A stretch of 33,691 nucleotides of DNA from Bacteroidota bacterium (GCA_013289065.1 JABDAP010000024.1:1-33691), one strand, 5' to 3'; shown: positions 24,601 to 32,706, numbered from the stretch's first letter. Program-made: numbers and translations. The notes: generated by a model from the letters alone, not told the origin.

Positions 24601-25449
24601 GGAAATTATACTGTGCAGTTTGTTTCGAAAGATGGCTGTACCAGGAATGCAGCCAATGCCATTGCACTTGATCTTTTTGTAAAACCAATCGTTGCATTTA
24701 ATGCCGACAGCCGTTGTGCCGGATCGCTTATACATTTTACGAACAACTCATCCTATGCATCTTCAGGAACCGTTTCCTGGTTATGGGATCTTGGCGATGG
24801 GTCTTTTTCCAATAATTTATCAGCAACACATATCTATACTTCAGCAGCGGATTATGCGGTAGTATTAACTGCAAATAATATATCGTGCCCAAATCTTACA
24901 ACCGCTGCAACCGTTAATTATTCTGTTGAAACAGCATTGCCGGGTATCCGTTATGATACGATCTATTCTATCGGCAACAGATCATTCATCATCAATGCAC
25001 GCTCCTTTGGCGTGGGTTATTTGTGGCAGCCTTCAACAGGGTTACGGAATGCTGCTGCACAATCAACCATCATAAACCTCGACAGCAGCGTGTCATATAC
25101 GGTTGCCATCACCTCGGCAGCAGGATGTGTTACAACAGATTCTGTTTTTGTTAAGATAACCAATGATGGCGAGATCTATGTCCCGCAAGGCTTTACACCC
25201 AACGGCGATGGTATGAATGACCGTGCATACCCGATACTGATCGGAATAAAACAGCTGAATTATTTTAAGATATTTAACCGCTGGGGTAATATCGTTTTTC
25301 AAACAAATGATGCAGCACCTCAAAACGGATGGGATGGAAAATACCTGGGTAAGATGCAACCCACCGGAACATATGCATGGATAGCGGAAGCAATAGACGG
25401 GCACGGAAATATTATTCGCCGTGGTGGAAATATTCTTTTACTTAAATAG
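21601..25449 (+). CDS. Large repeat-containing surface protein with PKD domain and T9SS type B sorting domain
   Basis: A 1282-aa exported adhesin-like protein. A hydrophobic signal core (IFLLVAMMLPFIVSAQ) lies at residues about 34-49, preceded by an unusually long basic N-region; a GTG at codon 23 would give a normal-length signal. After a lead-in part come beta-rich Ig-like repeats of two kinds: A (about 75 aa, VCAP...YYIKGT...GCS) and B (about 78 aa, GGPTSFCAGGSVTLTSS), in the order A-B-A-B-A-B-A-A-A, then a B-like unit and a PKD domain (about 1035-1110, WLWDLGDGSFS). The last 95 residues are the gliding-motility-associated C-terminal domain (type B signal): VPQGFTPNGDGMNDR, FKIFNRWGNIVFQ, GWDGKY...GTYAWI. 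It should be exported by T9SS, sorted by this C-terminus, and anchored or released at the surface. PorP/SprF follows. Confidence 0.9.
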   Translation: MNQYQFYRSVLSISALLRADRIVCRASCGVKPARIFLLVAMMLPFIVSAQVDAGGIAKSQCITSGSIPSLFTSLRDAAGSGITITWEKTTVDNTFTSGVSTIATGVQSYQEAAVAVTTYYRRVVTSGGVPVYSNVITVSIVGSVVNPTFNPSVPPFPIICQGTTSFPVNYTTTNTPDQYSIIWDATAAAAGFTDAVNLTLAATPGSFNVSVPSNAPANTYNGTLIAVNTGTGCTVSNSSSVLINPLPTVSITPPAAVCAPSSIDLTNANITNGSTADTYTRWNDALATSSLTNANAVTATGVYYIKGTITATGCSVIKPVTATINPLPTATVTAGGPTSFCAGGSVTLTSSAGNSYSWNSGQTSQAIVVSAGANYAVTVTNAAGCSLSSSVTTVVVNPLPTVTITTPAAVCAPATIDLTNTNITTGSTADTYTRWNDALATSSLTNANAVTASGVYYIKGTIGATGCSVIQSVTATINQLPTATITAGGPTSFCAGGSVTLTSSVGNSYSWNSGQTSQAIVVSAGANYAVTVTSAAGCSRSSSVTTVVVNPLPTVNITTPAAVCAPATINLTSAGITAGSTANFYTQWNDVLAVSSLTNANAVTASGVYYIKGTIGATGCSVIKPVTATINQLPTATITAGGPTTFCTGGSVILTSSAGNAYSWNSGQTSQAIVVSAGANYAVTVTSAAGCSSASAVTPVVVNPIPAVTITTPSAVCAPVTVNLTTAAITNGSTPGLVYTYWTDAAATSSLTNTTAINTSGTYYIKGTSPSGCSMVQPVSVIINTLPTVNITNPAAVCAPSVINLTSPSITAGSTAGINFTYFTDAAAANILSTPAAVSSSGIYYIKGVLPSTGCTLIKLVAVTVNALPVININNPAAVCEPATVDLSAPAVTSGSSLSTTFTYWTDAANTIALITPASVAISGTYYIKGTVAGSCSASKPVSVMINPLPTGVLQPPSVTYICDGLSQTLTASGANSYQWYLDQNIITGATAASYTATVGGNYTVQFVSKDGCTRNAANAIALDLFVKPIVAFNADSRCAGSLIHFTNNSSYASSGTVSWLWDLGDGSFSNNLSATHIYTSAADYAVVLTANNISCPNLTTAATVNYSVETALPGIRYDTIYSIGNRSFIINARSFGVGYLWQPSTGLRNAAAQSTIINLDSSVSYTVAITSAAGCVTTDSVFVKITNDGEIYVPQGFTPNGDGMNDRAYPILIGIKQLNYFKIFNRWGNIVFQTNDAAPQNGWDGKYLGKMQPTGTYAWIAEAIDGHGNIIRRGGNILLLK
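22330..23706 (+). repeat. Three tandem 459-bp repeats inside the adhesin gene
   Basis: The AAT-CCA-(C/T)TG/(T)TA-CC start word recurs at 22330, 22789, 23248 and again at 23707, each exactly 459 bp apart, so there are three units of 153 codons. The units are nearly identical at DNA level, including silent positions; the ORF track even shows the same 83-aa out-of-frame ORF at 22539, 22998 and 23457. Each unit encodes one A-type and one B-type Ig-like domain. Copies after 23707 keep only the A type and are much more diverged. Confidence 0.95.
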
Positions 25450-25463
25450 TTGATCCAGCCGGA

Positions 25464-26471
25464 ATGTTCAAACGAACCAGACATATTATACTGCTTAGTT
25501 TTTTTATGTGCGCGAGTTATATAAGTATTGCACAGGATCCGCATTTTTCGCAATACTTCAGTTCGCCGCTGACATTCAATCCCGCATTTACAGGATATTT
25601 TGAAGGGTCAAGCCGGCTCACCGCAAACCTGCGCAGCCAATGGGCCAACGCAGGCGATACCTATGCAACCGGTACCGTTTCTTATGATACGAAGATCATG
25701 AAAACAAAGATCAGCGGCAACGACCGCTTGGGATTGGGTGTGCATGCATTGTATGACCAATCTTCCGGTGGCATTTTTAAAAACACTTATCTCTCACTGT
25801 CAACCGCATTTAACAAAGGCCTTGATGCGGAAGGCAATCAAAGTATAGGTATCGGCATACAGGCAACATTTGCACATAACAGTATCGACTTCAATAAAAT
25901 TTCTTTCAGCGACCAGTTTAACGGAAACGGTTTTGACCTCACTATTCCAAGCGGCGAAACAATTAATAACCGTTCTGCTTCTTATATGGATCTGAATGCG
26001 GGTGTTTTATATAATTATAAAGATGAAAGCGGCAACCAGTTTTCATTTGGTGCGGGTATTTTTCATTTGCTTACGCCAAAACTTTCTTTTTTTGCAGGAA
26101 ACAATAACTCCGTTCAACCGCGCTATACAATTCATGCCGGCGCCGGTTTTAATATGGGAGAGAATGATGATCTTTTTATAAGTGCGCACACAATGCAACA
26201 GGGAGGAGCCAGTGAATACGTGATCGGCGGGGCGTATGGGTTGGGTATTGGTACTAGCGGTATGTCGCTTTATTTAGGCGCATGGGTACGTGCAAAAGAT
26301 GCAGTATACCCATATATAGGATTACGAACACCCGATTTTCAACTGGGATTAACGTATGATATCATCACATCAGGACTCAGCCGTGTAAAAACTTTCAGCG
26401 GCAGCAGTGAATTATCTTTTATCTATTATATCAGCGCGAACAGGAAAAAGGGAATACCGTGTTTTTTCTGA
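25464..26471 (+). CDS. PorP/SprF family type IX secretion system membrane protein
   Basis: An outer-membrane beta-barrel protein of 335 aa associated with T9SS. Residues 1-22 are a signal peptide ending ...ISIAQ. The opening DPHFSQYFSSPLTFNPAFTGYFEG is the hallmark of the PorP/SprF family, followed by RLTANLRSQWANAGD and barrel-type alternation up to a C-terminal aromatic stretch (YYISANRKKGIPCFF, ending in Phe). The length is standard. It begins 14 bp after the adhesin stop, the usual pairing of a type B-sorted surface protein with its own SprF-like partner, which probably helps secrete or attach that protein. Expected to be co-transcribed. Confidence 0.9.
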   Translation: MFKRTRHIILLSFFMCASYISIAQDPHFSQYFSSPLTFNPAFTGYFEGSSRLTANLRSQWANAGDTYATGTVSYDTKIMKTKISGNDRLGLGVHALYDQSSGGIFKNTYLSLSTAFNKGLDAEGNQSIGIGIQATFAHNSIDFNKISFSDQFNGNGFDLTIPSGETINNRSASYMDLNAGVLYNYKDESGNQFSFGAGIFHLLTPKLSFFAGNNNSVQPRYTIHAGAGFNMGENDDLFISAHTMQQGGASEYVIGGAYGLGIGTSGMSLYLGAWVRAKDAVYPYIGLRTPDFQLGLTYDIITSGLSRVKTFSGSSELSFIYYISANRKKGIPCFF

Positions 26472-26480
26472 CAGCAGTGA

Positions 26481-26771
26481 TCAAAGTGTGATCACACTAT
26501 TGCTTCCGCCATACATATTCGGATGCTCGCTGTCAGCGGCAGGGTCATTGATCCACTCAACAGTATTCACGCGGTACCTGAATTCGTGTTGTGAATTTTT
26601 TGGCAGCGATACATCGCAACTAAAACTGCCATCTTTCTTTTTACTCATGATAATGGCATTTTCCCAATCGCTGTTAAGGCCAAGGATCTCAACCGTTTCA
26701 GCGTTCTCCGGAGAGAAAGAGAATTTTACTTTACAGTAATCTTTTGTCTTGAAATATGTTTTCTGTATCAT
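26481..26771 (-). CDS. Stand-alone CBM48 / isoamylase early-set domain protein, 96 aa
   Basis: A single Ig-like glycogen-binding-type domain. CKVKFSFSPENAETVEILGLNSDWENAIIMSKKKDGSFSCDVSLP and the HEFRYRVNTVEWINDP strand match the N-terminal early-set (CBM48) domain of glycogen-branching and debranching enzymes, including the two Trp residues that stack on sugar rings (inference). There is no catalytic domain and no signal peptide, so it is probably a cytoplasmic glycan-binding or adaptor protein. Its stop is 9 bp from that of PorP/SprF on the opposite strand. No glycogen genes are in the window. Confidence 0.75.
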   Translation of the reverse strand: MIQKTYFKTKDYCKVKFSFSPENAETVEILGLNSDWENAIIMSKKKDGSFSCDVSLPKNSQHEFRYRVNTVEWINDPAADSEHPNMYGGSNSVITL

Positions 26772-26946
26772 TTTTAGGTTGTTTGCTTACCCGTTAATAC
26801 GGTTTCTTCAAAAAAGTAACCCCTAAAAAAACTAACAACTGTTTAGTAATGAATATTTAATTTATGCTGATGTATAAATGAATGGCGCCTGCCTGTTGTA
26901 AGTAAAATAGATTTTTATCTCTCAGCGTTCGAAGTAAATAGAAACG

Positions 26947-27225
26947 CTAATCCAATGGCACTTTCAGCGGCTCGATCTCATAAAAACTCATCAGGATACC
27001 AATGTGTCTTTTATACAACCGGTATTTTCCATCCTTGCTAATCGTAAAACCCGAATACTGCCGGTACACTGAAAAAATAAAATAGTTATCCGTCATCTTA
27101 CCTTCTGCCATTTCAAAACTGCTGTATTGTTTCCGGCCGGGATTGGTAATGGCAAGGATCGCAACGATCATAAGGATCGCAACAATACTAATTATAATAA
27201 CTTTTTTTGTCCTGTCCATAACCAT
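26947..27225 (-). CDS. Small single-pass membrane hypothetical protein, 92 aa
   Basis: One transmembrane helix near residues 8-27 (VIIISIVAILMIVAILAI) after a short basic N-terminus, then a soluble part of about 60 aa rich in Tyr and Lys (YRQYSGFTISKDGKYRLYKRH). Not recognised as a family. A second Met at codon 3 is an alternative start, and the minus-strand word TACATTTG at 27227-27234 matches a -7 element but would sit directly at the start, which favours the inner Met or chance. Reading-frame strength is moderate. Confidence 0.5.
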   Translation of the reverse strand: MVMDRTKKVIIISIVAILMIVAILAITNPGRKQYSSFEMAEGKMTDNYFIFSVYRQYSGFTISKDGKYRLYKRHIGILMSFYEIEPLKVPLD

Positions 27226-27306
27226 ACAAATGTATTATTAAGAAACCATTTTTAGAACTCATCTCTGTAATATAGGGGCTGGCACTAATTTTTCATATAA
27301 ATTCAC

Positions 27307-27696
27307 ATGCTCGCCACCCAATTGATATGGCTGTTCACCCTCGCGCTGCCCGTGGCATCCATTGCCTGGACCGTAACCCACGAAGAGATCTTTGCAGAAC
27401 CCCGTAACTGGTGTATAAAAACATATAAACAGAGTAAATATTTTTTCATCCGCAAATTGCTATACCTATTTACCTGCGAGTATTGTTTCAGCCATTATGT
27501 AACGATCTTATTTCTTTTCATCACTCACTATACTTTGTTGTTGCCCGGCTGGCGGGGATATCTGATCGGCGGTTTTGGCATTGTCTGGATCGCGAATATT
27601 TATATGAGTTTATTCGCCTTATTGCGCCAGGCGATCAAAGAAGAAAAAACCAGGATCGAAATGGAGGAAAAAATAATAAAGAAGAAAGACGAGTAA
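27307..27696 (+). CDS. Small membrane protein with CxxC motif, 129 aa
   Basis: Three hydrophobic segments are visible at about 4-22, 54-78 and 83-103, with a short basic loop and a charged, coiled-coil-like tail (about 105-129, EEKTRIEMEEKIIKKKDE). A C-E-Y-C motif (in FTCEYCFSHYV) sits at the start of the second segment. This spacing resembles DUF1360-type proteins, which carry a C-x-x-C before a membrane helix, but the match is loose. Function unknown; the CxxC could bind a metal or form a disulfide. It does not appear to be in an operon. Confidence 0.6.
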   Translation: MLATQLIWLFTLALPVASIAWTVTHEEIFAEPRNWCIKTYKQSKYFFIRKLLYLFTCEYCFSHYVTILFLFITHYTLLLPGWRGYLIGGFGIVWIANIYMSLFALLRQAIKEEKTRIEMEEKIIKKKDE

Positions 27697-27712
27697 CTGA
27701 TTATAGTCCCAG

Positions 27713-27733
27713 ACCTGCCTGCCACAGGCAGGT
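27713..27733. repeat. 9-bp perfect hairpin ACCTGCCTG-CCA-CAGGCAGGT
   Basis: Arms 27713-27721 and 27725-27733 with a 3-nt loop lie between the convergent small membrane protein and SET genes. No strong T-run follows on either strand. The neighbouring AATTCCAAAATTC words (27760-27785) recall the sequence at 14640-14672 in inverse orientation. It could be a compact terminator or a REP-type unit. Confidence 0.55.
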
Positions 27734-27782
27734 TAGCAGATTAATATCAATTTCAAAATTTCCAAATCCACAATTCCAAAAT

Positions 27783-28196
27783 TCAATACCCTTCCACTTC
27801 CACGATCTTCCCGTAATCAACAAATAACTCTTCTCCATTGGCAATATCACGCGTGGCTTCAAACCATTTGCCGTCTTCAACAGAAATAAGATTGTAATCA
27901 GCAGAATGGTTCAGGTAGTTTGCAAAATCCATTATTTTACAACCATGTGCGGGTATAAAATAATGATGCTCGTTGTAGAGATAGTAGGTCTCAATAAAAT
28001 TTCTTGCATGTTCAGGCAACTGCTCCACTTCTTCCATACCGAGTTGGATCCACCCGCCGGTTTCTTTTGAAAAAATAGTACGGCAGCCTTTGGGAATATT
28101 CCGGATAGCAAATACGCCGATGCCTTCTACGGGTGATGGCTTTAGCATCACATAGGTTTCGTGCTGCAGTTCGTGCAGTAATGCTTCTTTTGTCAT
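27783..28196 (-). CDS. Small SET-domain protein without post-SET cysteines, 137 aa
   Basis: A minimal SET domain, likely a protein-lysine methyltransferase using S-adenosylmethionine. GIGVFAIRNIPKGCR is the N-terminal G-x-G segment, YLNHSADYN is the NHS motif (the following Cys and Pro of the classic version are replaced), and GEELFVDYGKI ends with the catalytic-position Tyr. Unlike the two SET proteins of the 10.5-13.6 kb operon there is no C-x-C-x4-C after the core, so no post-SET zinc site. This is the common short bacterial SET form. It stands alone, convergent with the CxxC membrane protein, and is the third SET domain in the window. Confidence 0.85.
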   Translation of the reverse strand: MTKEALLHELQHETYVMLKPSPVEGIGVFAIRNIPKGCRTIFSKETGGWIQLGMEEVEQLPEHARNFIETYYLYNEHHYFIPAHGCKIMDFANYLNHSADYNLISVEDGKWFEATRDIANGEELFVDYGKIVEVEGY

Positions 28197-28280
28197 GATT
28201 ATTTTTTTTCAGTAATCTTTTGTGTGCCGGAAGATAAATTCTTTTTCACCGTAGAGGCGCTGAGAAGTAACAGCTCTACT

Positions 28281-28324
28281 CCCAACCCCTAAAGGGGAGT
28301 TAAAAGCCCCTTCAGGGGTTGGGG
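28281..28324. repeat. Palindrome CCCAACCCCTAAAGGGG / CCCCTTCAGGGGTTGGG
   Basis: Arms 28281-28297 and 28307-28323 pair over 17 bp with one mismatch and a 9-nt spacer. The core CCCCTAAAGGGG is itself a palindrome, and one isolated copy recurs at 31430-31441. It sits upstream of the M14 peptidase and upstream of the divergent SET gene, so it is not in terminator position for either. REP/MITE-like, not a promoter element I recognise. Confidence 0.7.
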
Positions 28325-28463
28325 TAAACAAGTAACTCTTACGGAATCCCTGCGCCACCCGGGTAAAAATTTTTCAAACAAAGGACGCACCAAACAATCG
28401 AAATAATCTTCTACATTTATCACTCTCAAACCATCCGTTTCTTTCAATTAAAACCAACTGCTG

Positions 28464-31277
28464 ATGTTATTCAGAAAATTATCCTGCTTATTGATTGCAT
28501 GTTTATGTGTTGCAACAATTTTTGCACAGAACATTCCAACACCCAAAGAACATTTCGGTTTCGCTATCGGCGATAATTACCAACTCGCCAACTATACACA
28601 AACAGAAGCCTATTTCAGAAAACTGGCTGCTGCATCGGACAGGGTGAAATTAGTTGAGATCGGTAAAACAGAAGAAGGCAGGAACCAACTGATGCTTATT
28701 GTAACATCACCGGAGAATTTAAAAAAGCTGGATCATTATAAAGACATCTCACAAAGACTGGCGCATGCTGAAAACCTTACCGATGAACAGGCGCATGCAT
28801 TGGCAGCAGAAGGAAAAACAATTGTATGGATCGATGGCGGATTACATGCAACAGAAGTAGTAGGTGCGCATCAGTTGATTCAAACAGCGTATGAACTGAT
28901 CAGCAGGAAGGATCCTGAAACATTACGCATACTCGATCAGGTGATCATTTTACTTACACACGCAAACCCCGATGGGCAGGAGCTTGTATCCAACTGGTAC
29001 ATGCGCCAGGCCGATAACAATAAAAAAACAACGGATCAGTTACCGCGCCTGTATGAAAAATATGCGGGGCATGATAATAACCGCGACTTCTACATGCTGA
29101 ACCTGAAGGAAACACAAAACATAACACGGCAGTTATTTATAGAATGGTTGCCACAGATCATGTATAACCATCACCAGACCGGCCCGGCGGGTTCTGTTGT
29201 TGCAGGGCCGCCGTATCGCGACCCGTTCAATTATGTGTTTGATCCCCTGGTAATGACGAGCCTCGATGCAGTGGGTGCAGCCATGATCAACCGTTTGAAT
29301 GAAGAAGGCAAACCGGGTTATACGGAACGAGCAGGTTCGGTTTATTCAACATGGTATAATGGAGGATTGAGAACAACAACTTATTTCCATAACATGATCG
29401 GTTTGTTAACGGAAATTATCGGAAGCCCAACACCATCCGATATTCCATTGGTGCCACAACGTTTGATCCCGAACAGCGCAACACCATTTCCGGTAACACC
29501 GCAGAAATGGTATTTTAAAAATTCGATCGATTATTCTGTATCGCTGAATTATGCAGTATTAAATTATGCGCAGCGTTATCATGATGAGTTGCTGTACAAT
29601 ATTTATAAGATGGGAAGAAATTCCATTGAGCGGGGAGAAAAAGATACCTGGACATTATCACCCAAAAGAATTGCAGAGATCAATCAGTTGTATGAATCAT
29701 CCCGGACAACTGCCACAACGCCTGCAAGAAGAAATGCAAACCCCGATTCAGCAAATGCGAATGCAGGCGGCGGCGAAGGCCGCGGGCCAAACATCCCGTT
29801 GAAATTTTATGATACGGTGATGAAGAACCCGATGCTGCGTGATGCGCGGGGTTATATCATTTCATCCGATCAAAAAGATTTTGCAACAGCCACCAGGTTC
29901 ATGAATGCATTGATCGGTACAGGTATCACCATTCATAAAGCAACAGCGGAATTTACGGTTGCGGGCAAAACATATCCTGCGGGGTCGTATGTAATTAAAA
30001 CAAACCAGGCATTCCGCCCGCATGTGATCGACCTGTTCGAACCACAGGATCACCCGAATGATTTTTTATATCCCGGCGGCCCGCCTGTTGCGCCGTATGA
30101 TGCTGCCGGCTGGACCTTGGCGTATACCATGGGAATAAAATTTGACCGCGTACTCGAGAAATTCGATGGCCCGTTTGAAAGGATCCCGAATGGAGAAATG
30201 CAGGTTGTTAAAGGAAGTATTGTTGCAGAACCTAATGCAAAAGGATATTTAATTGATGCACGCGCAAACAGATCGTTCACTATCGCGAACGACCTGTTAA
30301 AAGAAGGAATAGAAGTTTTCAGGATCACAGATTCCATTAAGGGAACAGATGCGGCGCTCGGTTCTTTCTTTGTACCGTCAACACCCAAAACAAAAACAAC
30401 GATTGAAAAAATAATTACAGAATCAGGTGTGGCAGTAAATGCTATTGCCAAACGGCCGGCTGCATTGGAAAAAATAAATCCTGCGCGTGTTGGGTTATGG
30501 GATAATTATGGCGGATCCATTTCATCCGGCTGGATGCGTTATATCATGGAGCAATACCATTTTCCTGTTGATATTATTTATGCAAAAGATATCGATACAG
30601 GAAACCTCCGCGCGAAATACGACCTGATCATTTTTGCAACAGGCGCTATACCGGCAGTTACCACCGGCACCGGCGGAAGAGGCGCTGGTGGCGGTTTTGG
30701 ACGAAACGATATTAAACCCGAAGATGTTCCTGAAGAGTTCCGCGCAAGGCTCGGAAGAATCACTGCCGATAAATCAATTCCTGAATTAAAGAAATTTTTA
30801 GAAGCTGGCGGTAATGTAGTTACGATCGGAACGAGTACCGGGCTTGCCTATCATTTGAATGTTCCTGTAAGAGATGCACTTGTTGAAATGGTAAATGGAC
30901 AGGAGAAAAAATTACCCGGTGAAAAATTCTATATTCCCGGAAGCGTATTGCGTGTAAGTGTTGATGCAGCTGATCCTGCCGCATGGGGCATGGGCAAAGA
31001 AGCCGATGTATATTTTGATGCAAGCCCCGTTTTTAATATCGCACCCGATGCAAATGCAAAAGGAACCGTGAAACCCATTGCCTGGTTCCCGAACAACAAG
31101 CCACTGCGCAGCGGATGGGCATGGGGACAGGCATATTTGCAGGACGGCGTATCAGCATTCGTAGCCAAAGTAGGCGAAGGAAAATTATACGCCTTCGGCC
31201 CCGAAATAACATTCCGTTCGCAGACGCATGGAACATTTAAGTTTTTGTTCAATGAAATGTATGTGGCCGCGAAATAA
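28464..31277 (+). CDS. Large secreted M14-family zinc metallopeptidase-like protein
   Basis: A 937-aa exported carboxypeptidase-fold protein. Residues 1-21 are a signal peptide. The M14 core occupies about 40-420: zinc ligands H128 and E131 in GGLHATEVVG, the substrate-binding Asn-Arg in GHDNNRDFYM, a third ligand His in IMYNHHQTG and the catalytic-type Glu in LLTEIIGSP. A Gly/Asn/Ala-rich linker (about 425-440) leads to a second half (about 445-937) with alpha/beta segments resembling an amidotransferase-like fold (GLWDNYGGSISSGWMRY; LIIFATGAIPAV) and no clear catalytic triad that I can point out. The size and plan match the long M14 proteins of Bacteroidota. Specificity unknown; probably takes peptides in the periplasm. 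Confidence 0.85.
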   Translation: MLFRKLSCLLIACLCVATIFAQNIPTPKEHFGFAIGDNYQLANYTQTEAYFRKLAAASDRVKLVEIGKTEEGRNQLMLIVTSPENLKKLDHYKDISQRLAHAENLTDEQAHALAAEGKTIVWIDGGLHATEVVGAHQLIQTAYELISRKDPETLRILDQVIILLTHANPDGQELVSNWYMRQADNNKKTTDQLPRLYEKYAGHDNNRDFYMLNLKETQNITRQLFIEWLPQIMYNHHQTGPAGSVVAGPPYRDPFNYVFDPLVMTSLDAVGAAMINRLNEEGKPGYTERAGSVYSTWYNGGLRTTTYFHNMIGLLTEIIGSPTPSDIPLVPQRLIPNSATPFPVTPQKWYFKNSIDYSVSLNYAVLNYAQRYHDELLYNIYKMGRNSIERGEKDTWTLSPKRIAEINQLYESSRTTATTPARRNANPDSANANAGGGEGRGPNIPLKFYDTVMKNPMLRDARGYIISSDQKDFATATRFMNALIGTGITIHKATAEFTVAGKTYPAGSYVIKTNQAFRPHVIDLFEPQDHPNDFLYPGGPPVAPYDAAGWTLAYTMGIKFDRVLEKFDGPFERIPNGEMQVVKGSIVAEPNAKGYLIDARANRSFTIANDLLKEGIEVFRITDSIKGTDAALGSFFVPSTPKTKTTIEKIITESGVAVNAIAKRPAALEKINPARVGLWDNYGGSISSGWMRYIMEQYHFPVDIIYAKDIDTGNLRAKYDLIIFATGAIPAVTTGTGGRGAGGGFGRNDIKPEDVPEEFRARLGRITADKSIPELKKFLEAGGNVVTIGTSTGLAYHLNVPVRDALVEMVNGQEKKLPGEKFYIPGSVLRVSVDAADPAAWGMGKEADVYFDASPVFNIAPDANAKGTVKPIAWFPNNKPLRSGWAWGQAYLQDGVSAFVAKVGEGKLYAFGPEITFRSQTHGTFKFLFNEMYVAAK

Positions 31278-31297
31278 TAAATCACAAATGGAATAAT

Positions 31298-31340
31298 AAA
31301 ACAGCCTTCGTTTTTAGCGGGGGCTGTTTTAGTATTTTAA
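31298..31340 (+). terminator. Rho-independent terminator after the M14 peptidase gene
   Basis: AAAACAGCC (31298-31306) pairs with GGCTGTTTT (31322-31330) over 9 bp, then a T-rich run (GTTTTAGTATTTT). It lies 20 bp after the stop, the expected place and shape of an intrinsic terminator. Confidence 0.8.
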
Positions 31341-31510
31341 TACATGTGTTACTTGAACAAACTAAATGGATTTTCTTTCGCAAACGCTGCGGTTGCTGGA
31401 TTTTTTTTAGTTTTCTTTTTCTACCCCTGCCCCTAAAGGGGTTCTTTAATTTCAGAGATTTCGCAAAGAAATTTTAATAACACAACATTATTTTTATTTA
31501 TTTTAGTGAT

Positions 31511-32590
31511 ATGTCATTTGCAAAATATCGGTTTGCTTTATTAACTACTACCATTGTTCTGTCGCTTGCCATGCAGGCACAACAACCTGTATCGCCCGAT
31601 ATGAAAGCCGGGATAGATGCATACAGGCAAAAAGATTTCACCACATCTCTCGCATACTTTGTTAAAGCCGCCAGCCAGGGAAACCGCGATGCCATGTTGA
31701 TCGCCGGTATGCAATATGCAAGAGGCGAAGGTGTTCCGAAAGACAGCGCCATTTTTGTGCAATGGCTCAACCGCGCAGCAACAGCCGGTAATTTAGACGC
31801 CGTTTACCAGTTGGGTTATATGTATGATAATGGAAAATATCTTCCCAAAGATTCTGCACTCGCTCTGAAATGGTATACGCTCGGCGCAGAAGCAGGCAAT
31901 TCGAATTGCCAGAATAACCTTGGCTTTAAATACAGCAAAGGAAGATGGGTGCCGAAAGATTATGCAATAGCCCTGCAATGGTTCCGTAAATCTGCTGAAG
32001 CGGGTAATGGATTTGGAATGGCGAATCTCGGCGAATCATACGAATACGGGCGTGGTGTTCCGCAGGATGATGTTATTGCGCTTGATTGGTATCACAAAGC
32101 ATACATAAAAAGTAATTCACTTGATGCTGCCTATCATATTGCAAAATTTTATGAAAAAGGTTATGCAGGCTTGGCAAAAAATGAGCAGGCCGCAATGGAA
32201 TGGTACCAGAATTCAAACCGGAATAATAATAATCCCGGCGCTATGCAACATATCGGCCAGTTATATGAATATGGAAAAGGCGTAACAGCAGATGTAGCTG
32301 AAGCTGTAAAATGCTACCAGCGTGCCGCTGCAATGGGTAATCCCTTTGGTATGTATTATTTGGGCAAGCAGCTAAAAGATCCGGCTGCCGCAACAAAACT
32401 ATATCAACAGGCTGTTGCTGCATTTGCAGCGCTCATCAAGAAAAGTATCAATGATACCGAAAGCATGTGCGGCCTGGCGGTGTTGTACGAAAATGGCGAA
32501 GGGGTAGAAAAAGACCATGCAGCTGCCATGCGTTTATATCAGCAGGCAGCAGATTGGGGGGATGAGGATGCGAAGAAAAAACTGAAGTAA
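31511..32590 (+). CDS. Exported Sel1-repeat protein
   Basis: A 359-aa protein with a signal peptide (residues 1-23, ...LSLAMQAQQ) and about seven to eight Sel1-like repeats of some 36 aa, an alpha/alpha-solenoid scaffold used for protein-protein contacts. Repeat marks recur as A..G...A...LG.MY..G....KD...A..W: AARGEGVPKDSA-type, LGYMYDNGKYLPKD, LGFKYSKGRWVPKD, LGESYEYGRGVPQDD, IGQLYEYGKGVTAD, LAVLYENGEGVEKD. One degenerate unit (AYHIAKFYEKGYAGLAKNEQ) lies in the middle. No enzyme domain is attached. It is transcribed alone; the partners are unknown. Confidence 0.9.
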   Translation: MSFAKYRFALLTTTIVLSLAMQAQQPVSPDMKAGIDAYRQKDFTTSLAYFVKAASQGNRDAMLIAGMQYARGEGVPKDSAIFVQWLNRAATAGNLDAVYQLGYMYDNGKYLPKDSALALKWYTLGAEAGNSNCQNNLGFKYSKGRWVPKDYAIALQWFRKSAEAGNGFGMANLGESYEYGRGVPQDDVIALDWYHKAYIKSNSLDAAYHIAKFYEKGYAGLAKNEQAAMEWYQNSNRNNNNPGAMQHIGQLYEYGKGVTADVAEAVKCYQRAAAMGNPFGMYYLGKQLKDPAAATKLYQQAVAAFAALIKKSINDTESMCGLAVLYENGEGVEKDHAAAMRLYQQAADWGDEDAKKKLK

Positions 32591-32655
32591 AAAAATAGTA
32601 TCGGGTTCACGATTATTTTTTGTCAACCTGCTTTTTTCCGGCTGTAAATAGTTTT

Positions 32656-32699
32656 GCTACAGATTCACAGATACCAGTGAAAATCTGTGAATCTGTGGC
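32656..32699. repeat. Palindrome GCTACAGATTCACAGAT / ATCTGTGAATCTGTGGC
   Basis: Arms 32656-32672 and 32683-32699 pair over 17 bp with one T-G wobble and a 10-nt spacer. It is nearly the same sequence as the palindrome at 3900-3954, which identifies a dispersed family within this window. It follows the Sel1 gene by about 65 bp and is not followed by a strong T-run. Confidence 0.7.
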
Positions 32700-32706
32700 G
32701 GCCGAC

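Noticed and set aside
26485-26498. Perfect 14-bp palindrome AGTGTGATCACACT as a CRP/FNR-like site
   Set aside because: It lies inside the end of the CBM48 gene, has no spacer between TGTGA and TCACA, and is not upstream of any gene.
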